Source: a virus. Taken from it: a stretch of DNA of 37,356 bases. The notes beneath the pieces were generated by a model. It ran no database searches, had not been told where the DNA came from, and worked only from the letters and a program-made list of their open reading frames with translations. A program made the position numbers and the translations under genes. Positions 31,466 through 37,343 of this stretch are shown here, one piece after another (within the stretch, counting starts at the first letter, position 1; each line of letters begins with the position of its first letter). The DNA is taken from positions 1 through 37,356 of IMG/VR virus record IMGVR_UViG_3300021952_000013. The stretch is one strand, 5' to 3'.

Positions 31466-31806
31466 CTAATTACAGAGCAACACCTGAACAGTGGGAAGTG
31501 CAAGAAAAGTTTGCACCTGAAAGTGAGGACGCTTGCTGCCTCCTTGAACTTCGCTCAAGAATTGAACGTCTTGAGTTGGGTGCTGGCATCCGTGATGTTG
31601 TTGCTAAACAGGTGCGGCAAAGTTATCCGGAAAAACCAGTCAAATCGCTGGCGCAGCGGGTAGCTGGAGAAATAGCTCTTGCAGAAGCCGGTTGGAAAAA
31701 CGAAGCCCGCGCAGCGATCCGTGAAGTAGCAACTTGGTTGCGGGAGTATGGCGGATGGAATCAATCCACCGCTGCTGATGTTCTGGAAAAGGAGTTGGAT
31801 GAATGA
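31462..31806 (+). CDS. helical early protein, function unknown
   Basis: 114 residues, helical throughout: ELRSRIERLELGAGIRDVVA, KSLAQRVAGEIALAEAGWKN, then ARAAIREVATWLREYGGWNQ and an acidic end. ATGA overlaps at both ends place it firmly in the early operon. The REVATWLRE..G pattern occurs in several phage small proteins of unknown function. No catalytic residues are visible. Confidence 0.6.
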   Translation: MTNYRATPEQWEVQEKFAPESEDACCLLELRSRIERLELGAGIRDVVAKQVRQSYPEKPVKSLAQRVAGEIALAEAGWKNEARAAIREVATWLREYGGWNQSTAADVLEKELDE

Positions 31807-32030
31807 CTGAATTTGATGTTGTTGATCAACTCGCGGCTGCTATTCAAGGTCAGCACACTTGGGATCCAAAGGAGCGCTTTCGCCTGCAAGCCAGAGCCGC
31901 CATGGACAAGCTTGCTGACATTCTCGAAGCGGCCATGCTCAACCCTGACGATCCTTTCGTCCCTGATGGCGCCACCGTTGTCAATGCCATTCGCTTGATC
32001 GCTCGTACACCTTCTGAATACATCTTTTGA
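31803..32030 (+). CDS. small acidic protein, function unknown
   Basis: 75 residues (EFDVVDQLAAAIQGQHTWDP, QARAAMDKLADILEAAMLNP, then VPDGATVVNAIRLIART). Two or three helices; net acidic. The start overlaps the preceding stop by ATGA. The next gene follows 3 nt later with a TTG start. No family is recognised. Confidence 0.6.
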   Translation: MTEFDVVDQLAAAIQGQHTWDPKERFRLQARAAMDKLADILEAAMLNPDDPFVPDGATVVNAIRLIARTPSEYIF

Positions 32031-32033
32031 CCA

Positions 32034-32780
32034 TTGGCACCCGGCAAGAAAAACACACGCTCCTGCATCATCTGCGGACAATCATTCGCCATTGCAACCA
32101 TCTCAAAAGGTCGCACCTCTGTACGCCGCACATGTTCACAAGAATGTCGTGGCAAGTTATATGCACAAACGCGTCGTATCTGGATTGACGAGGAAGTAGC
32201 AATTCTCAAGGATCACGCTGAATCAATGCCATGCGACAACCTTATCCGCATCTTCAACACACAAAATAAACTTGCTGGTCGACCTAAACGCACTGCAATT
32301 TCAATCAGGAGCAAACTCGAAAAGCTTGGTTATTCACTTGAACCAAAATACAGATACCTCAGCGCATCAGCCTTGGCTCGTGTATTGGGTATCTCTGGCG
32401 ATGCAGTGCGTTATTGGTTGCAACTTGGACTCAAAGGCGTACGCAATCGCGACGTACCTCGATCTCCTGTTTACATCACAGCCGTTGAATTGCGTAAATT
32501 TGCACGTAAGAATCCACGCTTCTTTGGTGGCATTCCACGAATTGATTTGTATCTTGCTCTTGAAGATGAAGATCTTGTCGATCAAATTCTTGCGCAATAT
32601 CCAAAACGTAATTCCTGCATACAAAAACCAGTTCGTGTTAAATGCGTAGAAACCGGTCGCATCTACAACTCACAAAGTGATGCGGCGCGTGCCATTTATG
32701 TCAATCGTTCCATTGTTTTTCGCGCTATTAAATACGGCCACCGTGCCGCTGGTTATCACTTCATTACTCTTGACTCATGA
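32034..32780 (+). CDS. modular DNA-binding protein: zinc finger, SANT-like, HTH, NUMOD1
   Basis: 248 residues from TTG 32034. Order: a zinc finger (CIICGQSF and CSQECRGK, residues about 11-40); a SANT/Myb-like helical unit (WIDEEVAILKDHAESM, then GRPKRTAISIRSKLEKLGYS); a MerR-like HTH (SASALARVLGISGDAVRYWL); and a C-terminal NUMOD1 motif (VKCVETGRIYNSQSDAARAI with GHRAAGYHF). These modules usually guide homing endonucleases, but no HNH or GIY-YIG nuclease is seen. A DNA-binding regulator derived from a homing enzyme is likely. The stop overlaps the next start (ATGA). Confidence 0.7.
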   Translation: MAPGKKNTRSCIICGQSFAIATISKGRTSVRRTCSQECRGKLYAQTRRIWIDEEVAILKDHAESMPCDNLIRIFNTQNKLAGRPKRTAISIRSKLEKLGYSLEPKYRYLSASALARVLGISGDAVRYWLQLGLKGVRNRDVPRSPVYITAVELRKFARKNPRFFGGIPRIDLYLALEDEDLVDQILAQYPKRNSCIQKPVRVKCVETGRIYNSQSDAARAIYVNRSIVFRAIKYGHRAAGYHFITLDS

Positions 32781-32974
32781 AAACATCCTGCCCTGAATGC
32801 TCCAGCGATAACTTCCGAGTTATCAAAACCTATCCTTGCGAGCATCACACTCTGCGACACCTCAAATGTCGTGCCTGCGGCAATAACGTCTTCACGCATG
32901 AGTACATCATGAAGCAAGACGAATACAGTTGGCAGCGTGTCAACAACACATACAAGCTCAGGCTCAAGGTGTGA
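32777..32974 (+). CDS. zinc-ribbon protein (NrdR N-terminus or Ogr-like)
   Basis: 65 residues: CPECSSDNFRVIKTYPCEHH, then LRHLKCRACGNNVFTHEYIM. Two CxxC pairs 29 residues apart with RHLKC-x-x-CG-x-x-F-T-x-E strongly recall the NrdR zinc ribbon and also phage Ogr-type late activators. It is too short for the NrdR ATP-cone. A DNA-binding regulator of phage or host genes is likely. The stop overlaps the RusA start (GTGA). Confidence 0.65.
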   Translation: MKTSCPECSSDNFRVIKTYPCEHHTLRHLKCRACGNNVFTHEYIMKQDEYSWQRVNNTYKLRLKV

Positions 32975-33417
32975 ATCACTGCTATTCCTGGAAAACAATT
33001 GGCATCCCTGCACCACAAGGCAGCAAACGCCATGTTGGTATGGGTCGCATGATCGAATCATGTAAGGCTCTCAAGCCCTGGCGTCAAACTGTCATTACTG
33101 ATGCACAGAAACTTGGTATCACACAGCCGATCCTGACGCCTGTCAGCGTCTCCCTAGTGTTCTGTTTCCCACGACCCAAATCTCACTTCAAGAAGAATGG
33201 CGATCTTCGTTCCGGCAGTCCTTCACACAAGGCTTCCAAGCCTGATATTGACAAACTTGCTCGCGCTATTCTCGATAGCCTCACGCTGGCAGGCGTTTTC
33301 AAGGATGATGCTCAGGTTTACAGTCTCACCGCTGCAAAGCGTTATTGCATCGGCAATGAGGATCCTGGCGTCATGATCACCCTGATGAACACGGATCAGG
33401 TCGCAGGCGATAACTAG
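32971..33417 (+). CDS. rusA: RusA-family Holliday junction resolvase
   Basis: 148 residues from GTG 32971. The family features are clear: the N-terminal IPAPQGSKR strand-turn, RPKSHFKKNGDLRSG, and the core KPDIDKLARAILDSLTLAGV followed by FKDDAQVYSLTAAKRY, giving the conserved catalytic aspartates and lysines. It resolves branched DNA before packaging. It is the last gene of the rightward early operon, just before a strong terminator. Confidence 0.92.
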   Translation: MNHCYSWKTIGIPAPQGSKRHVGMGRMIESCKALKPWRQTVITDAQKLGITQPILTPVSVSLVFCFPRPKSHFKKNGDLRSGSPSHKASKPDIDKLARAILDSLTLAGVFKDDAQVYSLTAAKRYCIGNEDPGVMITLMNTDQVAGDN

Positions 33418-33442
33418 GTGCTATATTGCGTTTGCGATTGGG

Positions 33443-33486
33443 TCGCCCTGTGCTGAGGCAGTGGTCTCACCGGGGCGATTTTTTTT
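33443..33486 (+). terminator. rho-independent terminator of the early operon
   Basis: TCGCCC (33443-33448) pairs with GGGCGA (33473-33478); a small inner stem TGAG/CTCA lies within the loop. Eight Ts follow directly (33479-33486). It lies 26 nt after the RusA stop and ends the long rightward operon. Confidence 0.85.
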
Positions 33487-33511
33487 ATGCTGTGATCACG
33501 CAGGAGGCAGC

Positions 33512-34315
33512 ATGATCGAGATCGTATTCAAGCCTGAAGAGATCATTGGCAAGATCACTGAACTGCAGAAGGTTCAGATTCCACGCGCCAGTGCAATTGC
33601 CCTGAATCAAGCTGTCTACGCTGCGTCTCAAGAGTTGAAGTCACAGGCCAAGACGATTTTCAACAATCCTGTTCCGTTTACTGTCAATTCTTTTTTATAC
33701 AAAAAATCTCAGCAAGTAGGTGAAAACATTGAAGCCAAAATTTTTATTCGTGATGAAGCTCCTAAAGGCAATGCGCCTGCCAATTACCTGCTGCCTCAGA
33801 TTTACGGTGGCAAGCATTTCCCAACGCGTTTCCAAGGCGCCCTGCTGAACACTGTTGTTCAAAACGCAACGGGTAGAAATGTGCAGGTTGGTCAGCGTGG
33901 CAAGATCATGATTCCAAGCCTGCGAAGTCCGAAGGTACGCATCAATCAATATGGCAATATGTCACCTGGGCAATACACGCAAATCTTGTCCGCCTTGAAG
34001 GGGAACATCAGTTCAGTCGACATCTACGGCGTCAGGCAGCGCGGTGAAGCACCAGTCAACGATCAGGCGCTCAGCAAGTACATCTACCTTGATGAAGAGA
34101 GCCTGTACGAGCCGTACTTTCGGCGTCGTTTCACGAACTCACCCATGCCTGGTATTTACTTTGTCGACAGACGCACCGCTGGCACGCGTTACTACCGCGT
34201 CATGACGGAAAGCAAAACACCGACTTACAGCGGTAAGTTTCCTTTCATCGATATTGCAACACAGGCTGCAACACAACGCTTCAATGAAGTTTTCTCGTCG
34301 ATCATTTTGCGTTGA
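33512..34315 (+). CDS. minor tail/tail completion protein, gpZ-like (tentative)
   Basis: 267 residues from ATG 33512 with AGGAGG about 8 nt upstream, one of the best ribosome sites in the window. Residues about 15-60 (VQIPRASAIALNQAVYAASQ, ELKSQAKTIF) recall the helix start of lambda gpZ (VPGAAAMAINRVASSAISQ, from memory). The middle is beta-rich with GKIMIPSLRSPKVRIN; the end has FPFIDIATQAATQRFNEVF. gpZ finishes the tail top. Here the gene stands alone between a terminator and a repeat region, far from the tail cluster, so it must have separate transcription. The family is uncertain. Confidence 0.5.
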   Translation: MIEIVFKPEEIIGKITELQKVQIPRASAIALNQAVYAASQELKSQAKTIFNNPVPFTVNSFLYKKSQQVGENIEAKIFIRDEAPKGNAPANYLLPQIYGGKHFPTRFQGALLNTVVQNATGRNVQVGQRGKIMIPSLRSPKVRINQYGNMSPGQYTQILSALKGNISSVDIYGVRQRGEAPVNDQALSKYIYLDEESLYEPYFRRRFTNSPMPGIYFVDRRTAGTRYYRVMTESKTPTYSGKFPFIDIATQAATQRFNEVFSSIILR

Positions 34316-34437
34316 AGTTCTTGCAGGGTGTCGGTTTAAAGGGCGAAGTTCCTGCAAGGGGTCGGTTTAAAAACCTCGAAGTTCTTGCAAGGGGTCGGTT
34401 TAAAGGGCTATGTACCGGATCAGGATCGGTTTAGGAT
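34314..34437. repeat. iteron-like direct repeats, three and a half copies
   Basis: Copies begin at 34314, 34345 and 34378 (unit GAAGTTCYTGCARGGGGTCG then GTTTAAA), and a degenerate fourth at 34409 keeps GGATCGGTTTA. Unit spacing is 31, 33 and 31 bp. The first copy overlaps the preceding stop codon. Spacing of about three helical turns in noncoding DNA suits protein binding: an origin, a partition site or a regulatory array. Confidence 0.85.
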
Positions 34438-34442
34438 AAAAA

Positions 34443-34632
34443 TGAGAATCGTTCTCAAAAGGTACGTTTGTACTATTAATAATGAGAATCATTCTTAATA
34501 TGCGGCAAGGCGCATGAGATCCCAAGAATGAGAATCATTTTCACGCCGCCATACGGTCACCCGGAATCGTTGCAACTGCGAATCATTCGCAACAGCAGTA
34601 GGCGCACGCGTCCTAGGTGAGAATCGTCGCGA
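34443..34632. promoter_or_regulatory. array of Fur-box-like palindromes
   Basis: TGAGAATCGTTCTCA (34443-34457), TGAGAATCATTCTTA (34483-34497), TGAGAATCATTTTCA (34529-34543), TGCGAATCATTCGCA (34577-34591, a perfect 7-1-7 palindrome) and the half site TGAGAATCGTCGCGA (34618-34632). Starts are 40, 46, 48 and 41 bp apart. The 7-1-7 design with GAATCATTC at its centre matches bacterial Fur boxes closely. Binding by host Fur or by a phage protein is inferred. Confidence 0.7.
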
Positions 34633-34659
34633 GACCGCGAGCGGTTGACCTTATATATG

Positions 34660-34872
34660 GGTCGCAATGGCGCGACCGTTTGCCCAGATGCAGCCCATAC
34701 CGTCGCCCGCTGCTGCTGTGCTAGGCAACGCGCCAAACCGCCAAACCGGCGCACGGTGCCGCATGCTGTGACAATCGGCGAACCGTCCTAATTTTCAGCA
34801 CAGCCACCTTGCCGCCTACCGGTAGGCGCTATCATTCATGCATCGCCCGGATCCAATCGCTCACCGGGCGAT
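34660..34872. repeat. cluster of palindromes and hairpins before the GC-rich module
   Basis: Three inverted repeats: GGTCGC/GCGACC (34660-34677, 6-nt loop), the perfect 16-bp palindrome CGCCTACCGGTAGGCG (34813-34828), and ATCGCCCGG/CCGGGCGAT (34842-34850 and 34864-34872, 13-nt loop). None has a T-run, so they are not simple terminators. The last ends 9 nt before the HTH membrane gene and could fold in its leader RNA or act as an operator. I see no convincing coding frame in 34316-34881. Confidence 0.6.
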
Positions 34873-34881
34873 CCTGAATCA

Positions 34882-35070
34882 ATGACTCTCACCGCTCTCC
34901 TGTGGCTGCTACTGCCCTTGCTGGCCGTGGTTGCCCTGATTGATCTGGCCACAATGAGCCAAACCCGCCGCGTCCGCTTGCTGCGCAGTGCCGGTCTCTC
35001 GCAATCGGCCATCGCCGCTCGTCTTGGTTGCAGCCGTTATCGCGTTCGCCTTGCCCTTGCCGTCGCATGA
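34882..35070 (+). CDS. membrane-anchored helix-turn-helix protein
   Basis: 62 residues. Residues 2-24 are one hydrophobic helix (TALLWLLLPLLAVVALIDLA). Residues about 29-62 form a resolvase/sigma-like HTH (RVRLLRSAGLSQSAIAARLG, then CSRYRVRLALA). The two are joined by a short basic link (SQTRR), so the HTH would face the cytoplasm if the basic side stays inside. A DNA-binding unit tethered to the membrane is unusual at this size. It heads the GC-rich module, with palindromes upstream. Function unknown; candidate regulator or DNA-anchoring factor. Confidence 0.6.
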   Translation: MTLTALLWLLLPLLAVVALIDLATMSQTRRVRLLRSAGLSQSAIAARLGCSRYRVRLALAVA

Positions 35071-35149
35071 TCGGTCCCATCCTGCCCGGCGAATCTGCCG
35101 CCTTGATTCGCTCCATCCAGTCACCCGTCATCACTACCGTTTGCCTGCC

Positions 35150-35791
35150 ATGCCTGCCACCATCACCATTCAGTGCCGCGATCAGTCCCGCTCAGTCCCT
35201 GCCGTATGGGTCGGCGAAAATCTCGCGGTTCATCGCCCGTTAGTAAAAGGTGCCCCTAGCACGGCTGCCCGCCATTGGGCGATAACCCATACTGCAAGCG
35301 GGCTGGCTGCCTGTTCATCATTTGATGGTCCCAAATCTGCAGCCGTCAACCTGGCCAAGTTATGGGATAAAGCATTCGGCACCATGGACGCCAACAATTC
35401 CCGCGCATGGCCGTATTGCCAGACTTGGATCGCGGACGTTCGCCTAGCGCAATGGCACGGAACCGAACGGCCGAACGGTCCCATCCTGCCGGATCATCCC
35501 AAACCGCCGGATGTGGCTGCTGCTGTTGCTGCTGCTGTTGGCGCAACCTATGAACCGGTCGGCGCCGATGAATCGGGAGAGCCGTTCGCGGCTGCTGAGA
35601 TCCTGCCCGCTGATCGCGTCCGCATTGTGGACGGATGGCCTGAGGTTTTTTGGCGCGGCCAATGGTGGCCAGTTCCGACCGTTGGTGAGGTTGAATCTAT
35701 GGTTTTTGATTCGGTCGCTGAATCGCCAGACGGGCAAACGGTCGAACCGGATCATCCCGAATCTTGGCCGTCAATCTTGGGGATTGTATGA
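35150..35791 (+). CDS. hypothetical protein of the GC-rich module
   Basis: 213 residues from ATG 35150; the frame is open upstream but that part is proline/histidine-rich and overlaps the previous gene. The N-terminal ~80 residues (ITIQCRDQSRSVPAVWVGEN, RHWAITHTASGLAACSSFDG, then AAVNLAKLWDKAF) look like a small folded domain. An Ala/Val repeat (DVAAAVAAAVGATYEP) comes from a GCTGCTGTT tract. The C-terminal part has VDGWPEVFWRGQWWPVPTVG. No family is recognised. The 51-aa gene follows with ATGA overlap. Confidence 0.58.
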   Translation: MPATITIQCRDQSRSVPAVWVGENLAVHRPLVKGAPSTAARHWAITHTASGLAACSSFDGPKSAAVNLAKLWDKAFGTMDANNSRAWPYCQTWIADVRLAQWHGTERPNGPILPDHPKPPDVAAAVAAAVGATYEPVGADESGEPFAAAEILPADRVRIVDGWPEVFWRGQWWPVPTVGEVESMVFDSVAESPDGQTVEPDHPESWPSILGIV

Positions 35792-35943
35792 ATCACCGTC
35801 TCTGGCCAAGTGCCGCCGATGAAGCAGAACAGGAGGCAGCCGACTTTATGGCCGCTCACCCTGAATTGCCCGATGGCTGGCTGCCTGATCCTGAAGACGT
35901 GGCGCCATGGTGGCACTGCGATGCTGAACCTTACGAATTCTAA
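35788..35943 (+). CDS. 51-residue acidic Trp-rich protein
   Basis: ATG 35788 overlaps the previous stop (ATGA) and the frame ends at TAA 35941-35943, 2 nt before the next ATG. It reads RLWPSAADEAEQEAADFMAA, then HPELPDGWLPDPEDVAPWW and HCDAEPYEF. Strongly acidic with four tryptophans. Tight coupling at both sides supports it as a gene. An acidic, DNA-mimic-like or inhibitor role is only a thought; no family is recognised. Confidence 0.6.
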   Translation: MNHRLWPSAADEAEQEAADFMAAHPELPDGWLPDPEDVAPWWHCDAEPYEF

Positions 35944-35945
35944 CA

Positions 35946-36191
35946 ATGCAAACCGTTCTACTGTTCAAGGCCACAAATGACCGCAACGGCAACCCGTGCC
36001 GCGTCTTTGCCGCATTCGATCAATTCGGCCGGATCACCGGCGCTTGGGATGAAGGTTATTCCGGTCACCATGCTGTGCCGCCTGAATTGCGCAGCATCGC
36101 TGCCACTTGTGATGCAATCGCCGTTAGCCAAGTGACCTACCGCTCACTTCTGCGGCAAGGGCAGCAGGCACTGCGATTCTCTCCCGTTTGA
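35946..36191 (+). CDS. hypothetical small protein
   Basis: 81 residues: strands LLFKATNDRNGNPCRVFAAF and FGRITGAWDEGYSGH, then a helical end (AVSQVTYRSLLRQGQQALRF). The start lies 2 nt after the preceding stop. The pattern N-G-N-P-x-R-x-F resembles small proteins found next to Gp88-like genes in plasmids and phages. No known function. Confidence 0.58.
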   Translation: MQTVLLFKATNDRNGNPCRVFAAFDQFGRITGAWDEGYSGHHAVPPELRSIAATCDAIAVSQVTYRSLLRQGQQALRFSPV

Positions 36192-36215
36192 TCATCGCCA
36201 ATCGCAACCCACACA

Positions 36216-36920
36216 ATGGCCAAACTCTCAGATCTGAGATTCCACCTGACCCGCTTCAGTTCAAACGTCAAGACCGGTCCTATCCCGGTCAGCACTTCGT
36301 CCCGCGTTACTTGCCCCGCGTCTTGCCCGTTTGCCGGCAATGGCTGCTACGCGGAATCCGGACCGCTTGCCCTGCACTGGCAGAAAGTCACAGCAGCAGA
36401 ACGCGGCGAATCGCTACCCCGATTCCTTGCCGCAATCGCCGCCTTGCCTGTTGGCCAGATCTGGCGGCACAATCAAGCGGGCGACCTGCCCCACACTGCA
36501 GGCCGAATCAGCCGCCGATTCATGCGGGCGATCATCGCCGCAAACCGTGGCCGCAACGGGTACACGTACACGCACCACAACCTGGCCATCGGCGAGAATG
36601 CATCGCTAATCCGTTCGGCAAATCGCAACGGATTTACGGTTAACGTCTCAACCGAAAGCATGGCCGCCGCTGATTCAGCCATCGCCGCCGGTTTGCCTGC
36701 CGTGCTGGCTGTGCCATCCGATGAGAAGGGAACCGCTTGGCTAACGCCTGCCGGGAATCGCGTGGTTGTCTGCCCTGCGCAGCGGAGCGATACAACGACA
36801 TGTGCCGATTGCAAGCTGTGCCACAAGCGGCCGCGAAACCTGATAATTGGATTCATTGCTCACGGCACAGGCAAGCGACGCGCTAGTGAAGCGATCCGCA
36901 AACGAGAACCGCTCGCCTGA
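36216..36920 (+). CDS. Gp88-like / DUF7227-type cysteine protein
   Basis: 234 residues. A clear family pattern: KTGPIPVSTSSRVTCPASCP, GNGCYAESGPLALHWQKVTA, VGQIWRHNQAGDLPHTAGRI, NGFTVNVSTESMAAADSAI, VPSDEKGTAWLTPAGNRVVV and CPAQ...CADCKLCHKRPR. I recall this as the phage and plasmid gene-88-type family of unknown function. The two cysteine clusters (CPxxCPF..GC and CxxCxLC) suggest a metal or iron-sulfur site. It is the last gene of the module and is followed by a terminator. Family fairly sure; function not known. Confidence 0.75.
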   Translation: MAKLSDLRFHLTRFSSNVKTGPIPVSTSSRVTCPASCPFAGNGCYAESGPLALHWQKVTAAERGESLPRFLAAIAALPVGQIWRHNQAGDLPHTAGRISRRFMRAIIAANRGRNGYTYTHHNLAIGENASLIRSANRNGFTVNVSTESMAAADSAIAAGLPAVLAVPSDEKGTAWLTPAGNRVVVCPAQRSDTTTCADCKLCHKRPRNLIIGFIAHGTGKRRASEAIRKREPLA

Positions 36921-36941
36921 TTCAACGGCAAACCACAATCG

Positions 36942-36966
36942 CCCGGCCATCGCGCCGGGTTTTTTT
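36942..36966 (+). terminator. rho-independent terminator of the GC-rich module
   Basis: CCCGGC (36942-36947) pairs with GCCGGG (36954-36959) over a 6-nt loop, followed by seven Ts (36960-36966). It lies 21 nt after the Gp88-like stop. Confidence 0.9.
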
Positions 36967-36972
36967 GTGCGC

Positions 36973-36997
36973 AATAAAAAAGGGGCATCGCTGCCCC
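36973..36997 (-). terminator. rho-independent terminator of the leftward coiled-coil gene
   Basis: On the minus strand GGGGCA and TGCCCC (36982-36997) form a 6-bp stem with a 4-nt loop, followed by a T-run complementary to the A-rich 36973-36981. It ends the 47-aa gene just downstream of its stop at 37004 and sits back to back with the module terminator. Confidence 0.88.
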
Positions 36998-37003
36998 AAT
37001 TGT

Positions 37004-37147
37004 TTACTGTTTGTCGGTATTTAATTGTTGTAACTTTGCTAGCAATTGCTGGGCGCGTTCTAGATGCTCATTGTTGAGCCTGGTTGCTTCCTCTAACTTG
37101 CGCCCCAATTCTTCATGCTGAGCCTTGAGGATTGAATAAAGAGACAT
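37004..37147 (-). CDS. 47-residue coiled-coil protein
   Basis: Read from ATG 37147 to TAA 37004-37006 on the minus strand. Sequence: MSLYSILKAQHEELGRKLEE, then ATRLNNEHLERAQQLLAKLQ and QLNTDKQ. Heptads of Leu with Glu/Lys/Arg on the flanks run through its whole length, giving a likely dimeric coiled coil. It has its own promoter-like site and terminator and opposes both neighbouring units. That layout is usual for an independently expressed accessory gene. No ribosome site is obvious. Confidence 0.7.
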   Translation of the reverse strand: MSLYSILKAQHEELGRKLEEATRLNNEHLERAQQLLAKLQQLNTDKQ

Positions 37148-37191
37148 TAACTGTTTGCGATTGGATGTGAGGCAAACTGCCCCACACGGTT

Positions 37192-37200
37192 ACTATAACA
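37192..37200 (-). promoter_or_regulatory. extended -10 promoter for the coiled-coil gene
   Basis: On the minus strand this reads TGTTATAGT, an extended -10 (TGn then TATAGT, five of six). It lies about 45 nt upstream of the ATG. No good -35 is present, as expected for extended -10 promoters. The same stretch on the plus strand contains TATAAC (37194-37199), a possible -10 facing the hairpin at 37205. Confidence 0.5.
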
Positions 37201-37204
37201 TAAA

Positions 37205-37230
37205 CGCCTGCCCGCAGGCGGGATTGAAAC
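37205..37230 (+). repeat. solitary CRISPR-repeat-like hairpin with ATTGAAAC handle
   Basis: CGCCTG (37205-37210), loop CCCG, CAGGCG (37215-37220), then GGATTGAAAC (37221-37230). A GC stem followed by a single-stranded ATTGAAAC is the layout of many type I and III CRISPR repeats; the 8-nt end equals a common crRNA 5' handle. Only one copy is present, so this is not an array. A phage-borne solitary repeat could act as an RNA anti-CRISPR or be a chance hairpin. Confidence 0.4.
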
Positions 37231-37277
37231 AAACTGTAACTTGAGAATGCGTCGCAATTGCAGCCCCGTAGGCGCCC

Positions 37278-37319
37278 TGTTGATTCTCAATTGCAGTCAA
37301 TGTTGATTTTCAATTGCGG
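37278..37319. repeat. two direct repeats in the putative cos region
   Basis: TGTTGATTCTCAATTGCAG (37278-37296) and TGTTGATTTTCAATTGCGG (37301-37319) match at 17 of 19 positions, 23 bp apart. A partial third copy, CGCAATTGCAG, lies at 37253-37263. Two-turn spacing next to the genome join and upstream of terminase suggests binding sites for the HTH small terminase, like the R sites of lambda cosB. Otherwise nothing coding is seen from 37148 to the window end. Confidence 0.7.
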
Positions 37320-37343
37320 GTCCTTCCTGCAAAATGGGTCGTA

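Noticed and set aside
33461-33511. Longer N-terminus for the gpZ-like gene
   Set aside because: It begins inside the terminator loop, while the ATG at 33512 has AGGAGG at ideal distance.
34557-34754. Minus-strand 65-codon frame in the repeat region
   Set aside because: It reads across the palindromes, is Arg-rich without pattern, and the palindromes explain the sequence better.
35067-35243. Frame starting with an ATGA overlap after the HTH membrane gene
   Set aside because: Pro/Ser-rich, overlaps the start of the 213-aa gene by 94 nt in another frame, and has no domain-like pattern.
37205-37319. CRISPR array
   Set aside because: There is only one repeat-like unit; the later direct repeats are different in sequence and are spaced too closely for spacers.
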